DNA from: UBA952 sp044361535
GTDB taxonomy: Bacteria; Bacteroidota; Bacteroidia; Flavobacteriales_D; Crocinitomicaceae
DNA: 64,000 nucleotides
Assembly (NCBI GenBank): GCA_044361535.1
Contig: JBIKIQ010000001.1
Span: forward strand, 378,687-442,686
Reading direction: 5' to 3'
Shown in pieces: positions 50,161 to 59,881 of this stretch. Both the position numbers and the translations under genes were made by a program. Position 1 is the first letter of the stretch. Each line of letters begins with the position of its first letter. The notes under the pieces were generated by a model. It ran no database searches. It had not been told where the DNA came from and saw nothing but the letters and a program-made list of their open reading frames with translations.

Positions 50161-51271
50161 TAGCTTTGTAAAAATGCATTGGATGTTTTAAATTTAATTC
50201 AGGATGTAAAATTTGAATCATATCGGATAAAAGCCAATCGGGATGAACCCCATTTAATTCCCAAAATTTATTCGGATTATTTGTGTAGCAAAAAACTTTT
50301 TTATTCTGAAATGCACTGAAATAGTTCGCTTTTGAATTATTTAATTCCAATAGTTTATAAGTGGAAAATCCGGGATTAATCCAATAATCGGCATTTTTGG
50401 CGTCAGCAAATACTTTTTCAAGTGAATATTCAATACTTGCGGTTCCTTTCGTATTCTTGTAGATGTAATTGCTTTTCGCATCTGATAATAACTGTGCCCC
50501 ATAGCTATTCCCTGCTGGACCGTACCAAAAATCCCCAATTTTACTTCCCATAAGTACACTTGGGGTTTTTGGAGATTTCTTGGCAAACTCGCATAAATTC
50601 AAATACGTTGCTTTTACATTGTTAAAGTGATTTTTGGCCTCTTTTTCTGTTCCTGTTAAGTAGCCAAATAATAAAATCCATTCTGCCTTACCAAGTGGAT
50701 GTGTCTCTTTCCAATCAAAATTGGGAATAGGGATAATATTCATTTTTTCAAATTCAGCTGCTTTCGTGAATTCGGATGAAAAGCCACTGTATACAATAAC
50801 TTTGGGTTTTAAAAGGATTATTTTCTCAAAAGAAGTTGCTCCTTCATTTCCAAAGTCAATTATCGATCCTTCTTGAATTTTTTCTTGAATTGTTGCAGAG
50901 TGAAGGAGATTTTTTGAACAAGTTCCTTTGATTTTGGACACTTGATTTAATTGTTCAAGCATTCCAACATGCGTTGTTGAGAAAACTAAAAAACTCATAT
51001 TTGTCTTTTCAATTCGAATATATTCTCGAGGAGTTTTATCTTCTTTTGTTTTTGGAATAAAATAACGATAGACCTTATTTTTTCGATCAGGGTGAGTAAT
51101 ATCTAATAAAACACCAGATTGAATCTCCTTAATTTTAAGATAATTAGAAAAGGTGATTTCAGAATTTTTGGAAATCTCTGAATTCTTTACCTTATTTTCT
51201 TTGCATGAAATAAATGAAAATAAACTAACAACAAGTATGAATAAATGAGATATAAAATTTCGTCTACACAT
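50153..51271 (-). CDS. Periplasmic substrate-binding lipoprotein of the iron/cobalamin ABC system
   Basis: 372 aa. Signal peptide with lipobox SFISC, then a FecB/BtuF-type fold: TNMSFLVFSTTHVGMLEQLNQVSKIKG (first lobe), LKPKVIVYSGF, and the helical bridge before the second lobe with PNKFWELNGVHPDWLLSDMI near the end. It is longer than BtuF because of an extra segment at the N-terminus. The last bases overlap the permease start, fixing the operon order binding protein, permease, ATPase. The ligand is not determined. Confidence 0.88.
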   Translation of the reverse strand: MCRRNFISHLFILVVSLFSFISCKENKVKNSEISKNSEITFSNYLKIKEIQSGVLLDITHPDRKNKVYRYFIPKTKEDKTPREYIRIEKTNMSFLVFSTTHVGMLEQLNQVSKIKGTCSKNLLHSATIQEKIQEGSIIDFGNEGATSFEKIILLKPKVIVYSGFSSEFTKAAEFEKMNIIPIPNFDWKETHPLGKAEWILLFGYLTGTEKEAKNHFNNVKATYLNLCEFAKKSPKTPSVLMGSKIGDFWYGPAGNSYGAQLLSDAKSNYIYKNTKGTASIEYSLEKVFADAKNADYWINPGFSTYKLLELNNSKANYFSAFQNKKVFCYTNNPNKFWELNGVHPDWLLSDMIQILHPELNLKHPMHFYKAIE

Positions 51272-51301
51272 TTTGTTTTTCTTTATTTCACAATTGATTA
51301 A

Positions 51302-51335
51302 AACAAAAAAAGCTGCCTGAAAAGAGACAGCTTTT
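51302..51335 (-). terminator. Terminator of the malate dehydrogenase gene
   Basis: AAAAGCTG and CAGCTTTT form an 8-bp stem with a 12-base loop, flanked by A- and T-rich tracts on both sides, just past the end of mdh (stop at 51353 on the minus strand). Confidence 0.7.
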
Positions 51336-51352
51336 CGTTTTTTTGAATACTA

Positions 51353-52291
51353 TTATGCGATTAGATTCATATCGTCTAAAACATCCATCACTCCTTTCAC
51401 TGCATCTGCAGATTCGTATAACAATGCTTTTTCATCAGCTGTTAAATCTAATTCAATGATTTTCTCGATTCCGTTTTTGCCTAAAACAACCGGTACACCG
51501 AGGTAAATATCATTCAGGCCATATTCGCCTTGAAGCCATGCACAAACTGGGAATATTCTCCTTTGGTCACGTATAACTGCTTCAACCATTTGAGCTGCCG
51601 CTGCTCCTGGAGCATACCAAGCTGAAGTGCCAAGCAATTTAACCATTTCGCCACCACCAAATTTAGCACGTTCGATAATTGCATCTAATTTATCTTTTTC
51701 AATCAATTCCGTTACAGGGATTCCTGCTACAGTTGTGTAACGAGGAAGTGGAACCATTGTGTCTCCGTGTCCACCCATCAAAACTGCCTGTATATCTTTT
51801 GGAGAAACGTTTAGTTCAGTTGCCAAAAACGCTCTGTATCGAGCAGTATCAAGAACTCCAGCCATTCCAAAAACCTTTTTTGAATCAACCTTCGCAGTTA
51901 AATAGGAACAATAAGTCATTACGTCCAACGGATTGGAAACAATAATTAAAATGGCATCAGGTGAATGTTTAATTATGTTCTCAGTAACGGTCTTAACGAT
52001 ACCAGCGTTTGTTGCGATAAGGTCGTCACGAGACATTCCCGGTTTTCTTGGTAAACCAGAAGTAATAACTACAACATCTGAATTTGCAGTTTTCGAATAA
52101 TCATTTGTAGATCCAATTGTTCTAGAATCGTACATGTTTATGGGAGATGTTTGCCAAATATCCAAAGCTTTACCTTCAGCAAAACCTTCTTTGATGTCAA
52201 GCAATACTATTTCATTAGCTATTTCACGATGTGCTAATACATCTGCGCAGGTTGCACCAACATTTCCTGCTCCAACAACTGTAACTTTCAT
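51353..52291 (-). CDS. mdh: Malate dehydrogenase (LDH-like type)
   Basis: 312 aa NAD-dependent enzyme interconverting malate and oxaloacetate in the TCA cycle. The Rossmann loop is VVGAGNVGATCADVLA, the NAD-discriminating Asp is in VLLDIKEG, the substrate loop has LPRKPGMSRDDL (with Arg residues that bind malate), VSNPLDVMTY is the usual junction, and the catalytic His is in LMGGHGDTMVPL. It is of the 'lactate-dehydrogenase-like' MDH class common in Bacteroidota. Single-gene unit with its own terminator. Confidence 0.95.
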   Translation of the reverse strand: MKVTVVGAGNVGATCADVLAHREIANEIVLLDIKEGFAEGKALDIWQTSPINMYDSRTIGSTNDYSKTANSDVVVITSGLPRKPGMSRDDLIATNAGIVKTVTENIIKHSPDAILIIVSNPLDVMTYCSYLTAKVDSKKVFGMAGVLDTARYRAFLATELNVSPKDIQAVLMGGHGDTMVPLPRYTTVAGIPVTELIEKDKLDAIIERAKFGGGEMVKLLGTSAWYAPGAAAAQMVEAVIRDQRRIFPVCAWLQGEYGLNDIYLGVPVVLGKNGIEKIIELDLTADEKALLYESADAVKGVMDVLDDMNLIA

Positions 52292-52426
52292 ACTTCGAAT
52301 TTTGATAGTAAATTAATTTTTTGAGTTCACGAATTTACTACTTTTCATAAAATATTACTTACTTTAAAAAAAATATTACGAATTTAGGCAACCGTCAAAA
52401 TCAACAAACGTTTTTAGAAAGAAGAC

Positions 52427-52996
52427 TTGGAGAATATTGAGCAATTACGACATATAGTAGAAGGATGCGTCAGAAATGACAGAAGAGCGCAAGAACAGTT
52501 GTTCAAAATGTTTTATGGGAAAATGTTCGCAGTATGTAAGAGATATATAAGCGATAGTGATACTGCTCAAGAGGTTCTCCAGGAAAGTTTTATAAAGGTC
52601 TTTGACAAAATTGGGGTTTTTGATTTCAAGGGTTCATTGGAAGGATGGGTGAGAAGAATTGTTGCGAATACAGCGATTGATTCTATCCGAAAATCCAAAA
52701 GGAATCCTTTCCAAACCGATAGTGATTATGTGTTCAAGCAGGAAACTACTGAAGATATGATCATGCAAGAGGAATGGGACTTAACTGAATTAAAAGCAGA
52801 AGCAGCTATGGAGGCTATTGAACAGCTTTCTCCTGCTTATAGGGCAGTTTTCAATTTGTATGTAATTGAAGATTACACACACAAGGAAATTGCTGAAATG
52901 TTAGGTATAAATGAAGGTACATCAAAATCCAATTTAGCAAAAGCCAAAATGAATTTGCAAAAAATATTGAAGAAAAAATACAGTTCACATTTTTGA
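52427..52996 (+). CDS. ECF sigma factor with membrane partner
   Basis: 189 aa. The start is the TTG at 52427, preceded by the purine-rich sequence AGAAAGAAG; no ATG fits before region 2. Region 2: LFKMFYGKMFAVCKRYISD, 'DTAQEVLQESFIKVFDKI', then FKGSLEGWVRRIVANTAID. Region 4: YTHKEIAEMLGINEGTSKSNLAKAKMNLQKIL. It is followed one base later by a membrane protein that is the likely anti-sigma partner. Confidence 0.88.
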   Translation: MENIEQLRHIVEGCVRNDRRAQEQLFKMFYGKMFAVCKRYISDSDTAQEVLQESFIKVFDKIGVFDFKGSLEGWVRRIVANTAIDSIRKSKRNPFQTDSDYVFKQETTEDMIMQEEWDLTELKAEAAMEAIEQLSPAYRAVFNLYVIEDYTHKEIAEMLGINEGTSKSNLAKAKMNLQKILKKKYSSHF

Positions 52997-52997
52997 T

Positions 52998-54284
52998 ATG
53001 AAAGACAAAATAGAACATAAATTTAAAGAGCTTCTTGAAAATCAAGAGTTTCCTTATGATTCTGCTGCTTGGGATTCAATGAGTAAATTGCTAGATCAGA
53101 AAATGCCAGTTGCAAAACCAACTAACTTTTACCGATGGTTATTAGGAGGTGCTGCAATTACTGCCATTGCAATTAGCACATATTTTTTAGTGAATTCATA
53201 CAAACAAACAAATGATCCCATTAAAATTTCAACAGACGTAAAAACTGACAATAAGGAAAAAACTAATTCTGTTAAAGAGGAAAATAAAGAGAACACAGAT
53301 GTTCAAAAACAGAAAGAGGTTGAAATAAATGAGTCGAACGTGCCTTCAGATGGTTTTATTGGAAATAATCAAGATCCAATTTTAGCAAATCAAGATGCAA
53401 ATAGCAATTATCTTGTTCAAGAAAAACAAATTCAGAAAAACCAATCAATTGAGCAAGTAATTGAAAATGTTCAGGATAAGGTGTTAGTTGATGAAAATAA
53501 AGTATTAATTGAAAATAATGAAATTAAACCGGAAATTCATGCGGTTGTTTGTAAAAACGTTTGTATTGGTGAAGAACAAGTATTTGAAAATAAAAATGAG
53601 TATAAACTTTTTGTTATAAATCAAAATTTAGGTCAAACGGTTGCAACTATTCCATCAAAAAGTAAAATTTCTTTTGTCCCTAAAACAATTGGAAATTACG
53701 TGATAAAATCAAATTCAGCCGTAATAAGCTCATTTGATGTTAAATCTGGCAATAAACCTAGTCTTGAAATTGAATCAACAATTACCTACGTCAAAGGCGT
53801 TCCTACGATTAAAGCCTCAACGAATGTAGAAAATGGGATAACATGGACAATAAATAATAAAACGTTAGGTTCTGTGACTAATGAAATTGAATTTAATCCA
53901 TTCAAGTCAGGCAATTATACAGTTACTGTGCGTTCGCAAGAAAATGGTTGTGCCATAGAAAATTCTCAAGGCCTGCAAATAAGTGAAGATTACAATTTGC
54001 TTGCGGTTAATGCTTTTGAACCGACTTCATTTGAACCAAAGCGTCAAACCTTCATTCCTTTTGCTCTCACGCAACGAGAAGTAAAATTTACGATGATTAT
54101 TCTTGATCCACGCGACGGAGGCTTGGTATACAAAACTTCAGACGCCTCTACACCATGGAATGGTACAGATATGCGTTCAGGGCAATTGGTTAAATCAGGT
54201 CAAGATTTCATTTGGAAAGTACAATTGGTAAATCCGTTGCCAGGTGAATCTAGCGAATACAAAGGAATAATCACTAAGCTGTAG
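52998..54284 (+). CDS. Probable anti-sigma-like membrane protein with type B sorting-like C-terminal domain
   Basis: 428 aa, one transmembrane helix at about 45-66. The cytoplasmic N-terminus (EHKFKELLENQEFPYDSAAW) resembles that of Bacteroidota anti-sigma-like proteins. The outer part is polar and Lys/Glu/Asn-rich up to about 180, then beta-rich. The last 90 residues, VNAFEPTSFEPKRQTFIPFAL ... FTMIILDPRDG ... TPWNGTDMRSG ... DFIWKVQLV ... YKGIITKL, follow the pattern of the gliding-type C-terminal domain, but the TM helix means it is not a normal T9SS substrate. One base separates it from the sigma gene. Confidence 0.6.
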   Translation: MKDKIEHKFKELLENQEFPYDSAAWDSMSKLLDQKMPVAKPTNFYRWLLGGAAITAIAISTYFLVNSYKQTNDPIKISTDVKTDNKEKTNSVKEENKENTDVQKQKEVEINESNVPSDGFIGNNQDPILANQDANSNYLVQEKQIQKNQSIEQVIENVQDKVLVDENKVLIENNEIKPEIHAVVCKNVCIGEEQVFENKNEYKLFVINQNLGQTVATIPSKSKISFVPKTIGNYVIKSNSAVISSFDVKSGNKPSLEIESTITYVKGVPTIKASTNVENGITWTINNKTLGSVTNEIEFNPFKSGNYTVTVRSQENGCAIENSQGLQISEDYNLLAVNAFEPTSFEPKRQTFIPFALTQREVKFTMIILDPRDGGLVYKTSDASTPWNGTDMRSGQLVKSGQDFIWKVQLVNPLPGESSEYKGIITKL

Positions 54285-54305
54285 CTAGTAAACTATAAAC
54301 AATGG

Positions 54306-54337
54306 AGCCCGTTTCAAAAGATTCGGGCTTTTTTATT
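54306..54337 (+). terminator. Rho-independent terminator of the sigma/anti-sigma unit
   Basis: AGCCCG (54306-54311) and CGGGCT (54324-54329) form a 6-bp GC-rich stem followed by TTTTTTATTTT. It lies between the anti-sigma-like gene and trmD. Confidence 0.85.
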
Positions 54338-54377
54338 TTATACCGATTCAATTCTTTTTTATAAATATCTTTGCTGA

Positions 54378-55052
54378 ATGAGAATTGATATTCTAACAGT
54401 TTTGCCTCAGTTATTGGAAAGTCCATTTTCTGCTTCCATAATGAAACGAGCACAGGATAAAGGACACGTTGAAATATACATTCATAATATACGTGACTAT
54501 TCGACTGATAAACATAAAAATGTCGATGATTACCAATATGGAGGTGGAGCAGGTATGGTTTTATCGATTGAGCCCATTGCAACTTTGATCCAAAAGCTAA
54601 AAAATGAGCGTAATTATGATGAAATTATTTATATGACACCAGATGGTACGGTGCTCGAACAAACTGATTGTAATTCCTTTTCGCTGAAGCAAAATTTAAT
54701 GATTCTTTGCGGCCATTATAAAGGGGTAGATGAGCGTATTCGTGAGCAGTACATCACAAAGGAAATTTCTATCGGATCCTATGTTTTATCCGGTGGGGAA
54801 TTAGCAGCTGCCGTTTTAACCGATGCTATCGTTCGCTTAATTCCAGGAGTTTTGAACGATGAGACTTCAGCTTTGACAGATAGTTTTCAGGATAATTTAC
54901 TTTCACCTCCAGTTTATACACGTCCCCCTGAATTTAATGGTTGGAAAGTTCCTGAAATACTCCTTTCCGGCAATTTACCGGCTATAGAGAAATGGCGTGA
55001 AGAACAAGCATTAATAAGAACAAAGGATCGAAGACCTGATTTATTAGAATAA
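54378..55052 (+). CDS. trmD: tRNA (guanine-N1)-methyltransferase
   Basis: 224 aa, typical TrmD length; methylates G37 of tRNAs with SAM. Opening MRIDILTVLPQLLESPFSASIM, then the YGGGAGMVLSIEPI stretch, and the knotted SAM-binding region LILCGHYKGVDERI-like sequence followed by EISIGSYVLSGGELAAAVL. The C-terminal part has EWREEQALIRTKDRRPDL-type sequence. It is followed two bases later by a DUF457 membrane protein. No rpsP, rimM or rplS neighbours are seen, which differs from the arrangement in many bacteria. Confidence 0.95.
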   Translation: MRIDILTVLPQLLESPFSASIMKRAQDKGHVEIYIHNIRDYSTDKHKNVDDYQYGGGAGMVLSIEPIATLIQKLKNERNYDEIIYMTPDGTVLEQTDCNSFSLKQNLMILCGHYKGVDERIREQYITKEISIGSYVLSGGELAAAVLTDAIVRLIPGVLNDETSALTDSFQDNLLSPPVYTRPPEFNGWKVPEILLSGNLPAIEKWREEQALIRTKDRRPDLLE

Positions 55053-55054
55053 GA

Positions 55055-56065
55055 ATGGACTCTTTAACGCAAATAATACTTGGTGCTGCTGTTGCAGAAG
55101 CTGTTGGTGGTAAAAAACTTGGAAATAAGGCACCGCTATGGGGGGCGATTGCTGGTACAATTCCTGATTTAGATGTATTCTTGCGCTTTTTATACGATCC
55201 TATAGACGCCGCATTGGTCCATAGAGGCTTTTCGCATTCTATTCTTTTTGCAGTGCTCTGTAGCCCAGTTTTTGCTTATGTTGTTCATCGAATTTATAAA
55301 CAGAAATATGCTTATAAAACTTGGTTATGGCTTTTCTTTTTCGGGATTATAACTCACCCCATTTTGGATATGTTCACCAATTATGGCACACAATTTCTCT
55401 GGCCCTTGGATTATCGAATAACCTTCAATACTGTTTTTGTTGTTGATCCACTCTACACTCTTCCTTTCGGGCTTTGTGTACTTATTGTTTTGTTTTTAAA
55501 ATCAACCAATAAATGGAGATCCAAAATCAATTGGACAGGAATATTTTATTCATCCGCTTATTTAATTTGGGGAGTAGTTGTTAAATTAGTTATTCTTTCC
55601 AATTCAACTAGTTATTTCAGCAAAGCAAATTATTTTACAGAAAATGAAATGGTTACGCCTATGCCATTAACCAGTTTCTATTGGATGATGTTAGGGGAGG
55701 ATAAGGAAAATTATTATGTTGGCTATAAATCAATTTTTAAACCTTTTCAAGTAAAAGATATCGATGTCCTTCCCAAAAATAAATTTAAAATCGATTCTTT
55801 GGTTTGGAGCGGGGATGATAACACCAATAAACTAAAATTCATTTCTAATAATTACTATAATCTTGAAATTAAGAAAGATACAGTAGTGTTTTATGATTTA
55901 CGTTTTGGAGTAGTGAGTAAGCTTACAAATAATAAATTACGAACGCCAATAATGGGATATGAAATTATTCACAAGGAAAATAAAGTGGTCAAAGTTAATC
56001 AACATAGAGGAAAGAATTTTTTTAAGTTCGTTGATTTTGATGCCTATTTGAATTGGATTTTTTAA
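55055..56065 (+). CDS. DUF457 / YdjM-type membrane-bound metal-dependent hydrolase
   Basis: 336 aa. The start 'MDSLTQIILGAAVAEAVGG' is followed by PDLDVFLRF and HRGFSHSILFA, giving the His and Asp residues (PDLD, HR-FSHS, later ITHPILDMFTNYGT) of the family metal site. Four to five membrane helices are predicted in the first 180 residues; the C-terminal 150 residues are soluble and beta-rich, probably extracytoplasmic. Substrate is unknown. It starts two bases after trmD. Confidence 0.85.
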   Translation: MDSLTQIILGAAVAEAVGGKKLGNKAPLWGAIAGTIPDLDVFLRFLYDPIDAALVHRGFSHSILFAVLCSPVFAYVVHRIYKQKYAYKTWLWLFFFGIITHPILDMFTNYGTQFLWPLDYRITFNTVFVVDPLYTLPFGLCVLIVLFLKSTNKWRSKINWTGIFYSSAYLIWGVVVKLVILSNSTSYFSKANYFTENEMVTPMPLTSFYWMMLGEDKENYYVGYKSIFKPFQVKDIDVLPKNKFKIDSLVWSGDDNTNKLKFISNNYYNLEIKKDTVVFYDLRFGVVSKLTNNKLRTPIMGYEIIHKENKVVKVNQHRGKNFFKFVDFDAYLNWIF

Positions 56066-56141
56066 GTTGAATACCATCAAATTGGATATATAAAAAGCTC
56101 TGAAAAGGTATAAATTGTAATTTAGTAATAAAATAGAATTG

Positions 56142-57455
56142 ATGACACAAGAATGGATTTCTGAATTTACGCCTGCAAGTGAGGATGAATGGAAAGCACA
56201 GTTATTGAAAGAATTAAAAGGGGATGATTCTAAATTAGTAACATACAATAAGATTGAAGAAATTACTCATTCGTCTTTTTACTATCCTGCTTCTAATAAT
56301 TTAACATCAGATCAGACGCTATCCATACCGGTTCAACGTGGTTTCATGAAATCAAATAATCAATGGCGAAATGGCATTCAAATTTCTACATCTAATGAAA
56401 TCGAAGCCAATAAAAAGGCTTTGCACGCTTTGATGTCTGGTTGTGATTTTATTCACTTTGTTTCTAATGCTAATACAAATTGGAATGTTGTCCTTAATGA
56501 AGTAGGGCTTTCTTACATTCATACAACTTTTACACTTAAAAATAGTTCAGATTTTCATGATTTAATCCAGGTAATTGGACAAGAGAACTTGAGTTATTGT
56601 TCCTTTGATTTGCTCGAAGATACAATTTCTAAAGCTGAAATAAAAGATTTAATTCAGTCAGTTCAATTTCCTGTAATCCAAATAGATGGGTTTTCATTAA
56701 ATCAATGTGGTGCAAATACTATTCAAGAATTAAGTTTTGTAACACAGAAAGCACATTTAGTACTTTTAAAGTTAATGAATCTGGGACTGACCATCGATGA
56801 AGCTGCAGCATGTATTCATTTCAGAATGGGTGTTGGTAGCAATTATCTTATTGAAATAGCAAAGTTTAGATCCTTAAAAATTCTTTGGGCAAATTTGCTG
56901 AAAGCTTATAATCCTCTGCACAATTGTACGTTAAATTGTCAAATTACTGCTGAGGTGGGCTGGGTAAATAAATCTTTGAAAGATCCTCACACCAATTTAC
57001 TAAGACAAACAACAGAGGCAATGAGTGCAATTCTCGGAGGAATAGATCGTTTAATCGTTCATCCTTATGATTCTTGTTCTAAAAAAGGAACAAGTAATTT
57101 CAGTGAAAGAATGGCTTTGAATATTTCAAATTTGCTTCAAGATGAAAGTTATTTTTCCAGTGTTTCAGACGCAATAGGAGGGAGTTATGCTATTGAATCT
57201 TTAACTAATGAATTAGCAAATAAAAGTTGGGATTTGTTTAAAGAAATAGATGTTTTACCAGTTGAATTACAGAATTTAGAGTGGGGAAATCGGGTTATGG
57301 AGAAAGCTAATCAACGAATTGAAATGTTGAGGAACTCTGAAATTACATATATTGGAATAAACAAATTTCATAATCCTCAAATAAATGACAACGAGTGGCT
57401 TTTGCCAAAGTCTTTTCAAAATCTTTCATATTTACGATTAGAAACTGAAATTTGA
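56142..57455 (+). CDS. mutA: Methylmalonyl-CoA mutase small subunit
   Basis: 437 aa. Begins with the ATG at 56142 (an in-frame TTG lies just before). The sequence is colinear with the catalytic domain of the mutase but lacks the cobalamin-binding C-terminal domain and keeps only part of the catalytic barrel sequence, as expected for the non-catalytic small subunit (ASEDEWKAQLLKELKGDD, and FRMGVGSNYLIEIAKFRSLKILW). It ends in a one-base overlap with mutB (TGATG). No MeaB/ArgK chaperone or epimerase gene is nearby. Confidence 0.9.
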   Translation: MTQEWISEFTPASEDEWKAQLLKELKGDDSKLVTYNKIEEITHSSFYYPASNNLTSDQTLSIPVQRGFMKSNNQWRNGIQISTSNEIEANKKALHALMSGCDFIHFVSNANTNWNVVLNEVGLSYIHTTFTLKNSSDFHDLIQVIGQENLSYCSFDLLEDTISKAEIKDLIQSVQFPVIQIDGFSLNQCGANTIQELSFVTQKAHLVLLKLMNLGLTIDEAAACIHFRMGVGSNYLIEIAKFRSLKILWANLLKAYNPLHNCTLNCQITAEVGWVNKSLKDPHTNLLRQTTEAMSAILGGIDRLIVHPYDSCSKKGTSNFSERMALNISNLLQDESYFSSVSDAIGGSYAIESLTNELANKSWDLFKEIDVLPVELQNLEWGNRVMEKANQRIEMLRNSEITYIGINKFHNPQINDNEWLLPKSFQNLSYLRLETEI

Positions 57456-59587
57456 TGCATAAAATAGATTTTACCAATATTAAACTAGATTTAAGTTTTA
57501 CTTCAAGTAAAATAGATCAAACTAATTCATTTTCAACGGCTGAAAATATTGATTTGAAGTCAGTTTATTGCGAAAATGACACGAAAGATTTACGCCATTT
57601 AAATTTCGTTTCAGGAATAGCACCTAACCTAAGAGGACCGTATGCTTCGATGTATACTGTTAAACCATGGACAGTCCGTCAATATGCAGGATTTTCAACT
57701 GCTGAAGAGTCTAATGCTTTTTACAGACGAAATCTTGCCGCAGGTCAAAAAGGATTGTCTGTAGCATTTGATTTGGCTACTCATCGCGGGTATGATTCTG
57801 ATCATGAGCGAGTAGTAGGTGATGTAGGAAAGGCAGGAGTTGCCATTGATTCAGTAGAAGATATGAAAATTCTATTTGATCAAATTCCACTCAATGAAAT
57901 GTCTGTTTCAATGACAATGAATGGTGCTGTTATTCCGATAATGGCATTTTACATAGTCGCAGCAGAGGAACAAGGTGTAATGCCTGATCAACTTTCGGGC
58001 ACGATACAAAATGATATCTTAAAGGAGTTCATGGTTAGAAATACCTACATTTACCCACCAAGTCCAAGCATGAGAATCATTGCTGATATATTCAGTTATA
58101 CTTCCCGTAACATGCCAAAGTTTAATTCCATTTCCATTTCGGGATACCATATGCAAGAGGCTGGGGCAACGGCTGCAATTGAATTAGCGTATACATTGGC
58201 AGATGGTTTAGAGTATTTACGAGCTGGAATTAAGGTAGGGATGGCAATAGACGATTTTGCTCCACGTTTGAGTTTTTTCTGGGCCATCGGAATGCATCAC
58301 CATATGGAAATTGCAAAAATGCGAGCTGGGCGATTAATTTGGGCTAAATTGGTGAAAGATTTCAATCCGAAAAATGAAAAATCACTCGCTCTTCGCACGC
58401 ATTGTCAAACTTCAGGTTGGTCATTAACGGAACAAGATCCATTTAACAATGTGGCACGAACTTGTATTGAGGCACTGGCTGCAGCGTTTGGTGGAACACA
58501 GTCTCTGCATACGAATGCTTTAGACGAGGCGATCGCTTTGCCAACTGATTTTTCTGCTCGAATTGCTAGAAATACACAAATTTATCTGCAAGAGGAAACA
58601 GGAATTACTTCAATAATTGATCCCTATGGAGGTAGTTATTTTATTGAAAATCTTACTAATGAGTTAGTGAATGAGGCTTGGAAGTTGATTGAGGAAGTTG
58701 AGGAATTAGGTGGAATGGCAAAAGCAATTGAAACCGGAATTCCAAAAATGCGGATTGAAGAGGCGGCAGCAAAAAAACAAGCACGAATTGATTCAGGGAG
58801 AGATGTTATCGTAGGTGTTAATCGCTATCAAGTAGAGGAGGATTCTACAATTGAAATTCGTGAGGTTGATAACACAATGGTGCGAGATGCTCAAATAAAT
58901 AGACTTCAGCAAGTTCGTCTAAATCGAAATAACATTAAAGTGCAAGAGCTCTTAAATGAACTTGAAACTGCTGCAAAAAATCAAAGTGGAAATTTATTAG
59001 AGATTGCTGTACGCTGTGCCCGTGAGCGTTGTACCTTAGGTGAAATTTCTGATGCTATGGAGCGTGCTTTTGGACGTTTTCAAGCAACTATTCGCTCCAT
59101 TAGTGGGGTTTATTCCAAAGAGGCTATGAAAGATGAAGATTTTAATAGAGCGAGAACATTAACAGATGAGTTCTTAAAATTAGAGGGTCGTAGACCACGA
59201 ATTATGGTGGCAAAAATGGGTCAAGACGGTCATGATCGAGGAGCAAAGGTGATTGCTACTGCATTTGCCGATATTGGTTTTGATGTAGATATAGGCCCTT
59301 TATTTCAAACACCAGCTGAAGCAGCACGACAAGCGGTTGAAAATGATGTTCATATTTTGGGTGTTTCTTCGCTTGCGGCTGGACATAAAACTTTGGTCCC
59401 GGCAGTTATGGAAGAATTAAAGAAACTTAATCGTGAAGATATAATGGTGGTAGCAGGTGGGGTCATTCCTCAGCAAGACTATGATTTTCTTTACAATTCG
59501 GGTGTATTCGGAATTTATGGCCCAGGAACAAAAATATCATCGGCAGCTATTGAGATTTTAGAACTTTTGATTAAAAGTAATTCTTGA
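57455..59587 (+). CDS. mutB: Methylmalonyl-CoA mutase large subunit
   Basis: 710 aa, catalytic, adenosylcobalamin-dependent; interconverts methylmalonyl-CoA and succinyl-CoA. The N-terminal barrel has GPYASMYTVKPWTVRQYAGF and RRNLAAGQKGLSVAFDLATH; the cobalamin domain (about 575-710) has the GQDGHDRGAKVIATAFAD motif (DxHxxG, His ligand), followed by GGVIPQQDYDFLYNSGVF. The start is the ATG at 57455 that shares its first base with the mutA stop. Complete and full length. B12 uptake might be supplied by the ABC importer at 48461-51271, but that substrate is not proven. Confidence 0.96.
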   Translation: MHKIDFTNIKLDLSFTSSKIDQTNSFSTAENIDLKSVYCENDTKDLRHLNFVSGIAPNLRGPYASMYTVKPWTVRQYAGFSTAEESNAFYRRNLAAGQKGLSVAFDLATHRGYDSDHERVVGDVGKAGVAIDSVEDMKILFDQIPLNEMSVSMTMNGAVIPIMAFYIVAAEEQGVMPDQLSGTIQNDILKEFMVRNTYIYPPSPSMRIIADIFSYTSRNMPKFNSISISGYHMQEAGATAAIELAYTLADGLEYLRAGIKVGMAIDDFAPRLSFFWAIGMHHHMEIAKMRAGRLIWAKLVKDFNPKNEKSLALRTHCQTSGWSLTEQDPFNNVARTCIEALAAAFGGTQSLHTNALDEAIALPTDFSARIARNTQIYLQEETGITSIIDPYGGSYFIENLTNELVNEAWKLIEEVEELGGMAKAIETGIPKMRIEEAAAKKQARIDSGRDVIVGVNRYQVEEDSTIEIREVDNTMVRDAQINRLQQVRLNRNNIKVQELLNELETAAKNQSGNLLEIAVRCARERCTLGEISDAMERAFGRFQATIRSISGVYSKEAMKDEDFNRARTLTDEFLKLEGRRPRIMVAKMGQDGHDRGAKVIATAFADIGFDVDIGPLFQTPAEAARQAVENDVHILGVSSLAAGHKTLVPAVMEELKKLNREDIMVVAGGVIPQQDYDFLYNSGVFGIYGPGTKISSAAIEILELLIKSNS

Positions 59588-59881
59588 TTTTTGTATCTAA
59601 ATGATACTTACAATTAAGCATAATTTTGCTAAACTAAAAAGGTAAAATAAAATATTGATTATGCTTCGGGGTAAGCTAACATAGAGTTTATTTTAAACTT
59701 CTTCTCGATTGGTAAATCCTGATTTGCTTAAAGTTGTGCCATATAGAAATAGTGATAGTTCCTCTTTCATTATTTCCATTTTCAACAAATACACAAATAA
59801 AAACTTACTAAATGGTAACTTGCTAAATGGTAAGTTTAATTAAGGAACTTAGATTTTAGGTTAGAAATAAAACTTTGTAAA
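59588..59881. other. 294-base gap between mutB and a membrane protein gene
   Basis: AT-rich and without a convincing gene. A short direct repeat CTAAATGGTAA occurs at 59808 and 59823 (15-base pitch) with mirrored flanks AACTTA and TAAGTT, so that the whole 59803-59836 segment has dyad character. I see no terminator with a T-run for mutB. Confidence 0.5.

Noticed and set aside
54274..54582. Minus-strand open frame across the terminator and trmD start
   Set aside because: It overlaps a confident terminator and the conserved TrmD N-terminus and has no domain.
55937..56248. Minus-strand open frame between the DUF457 gene and mutA
   Set aside because: It covers the coding ends of both genes and looks like a shadow of their codon bias.
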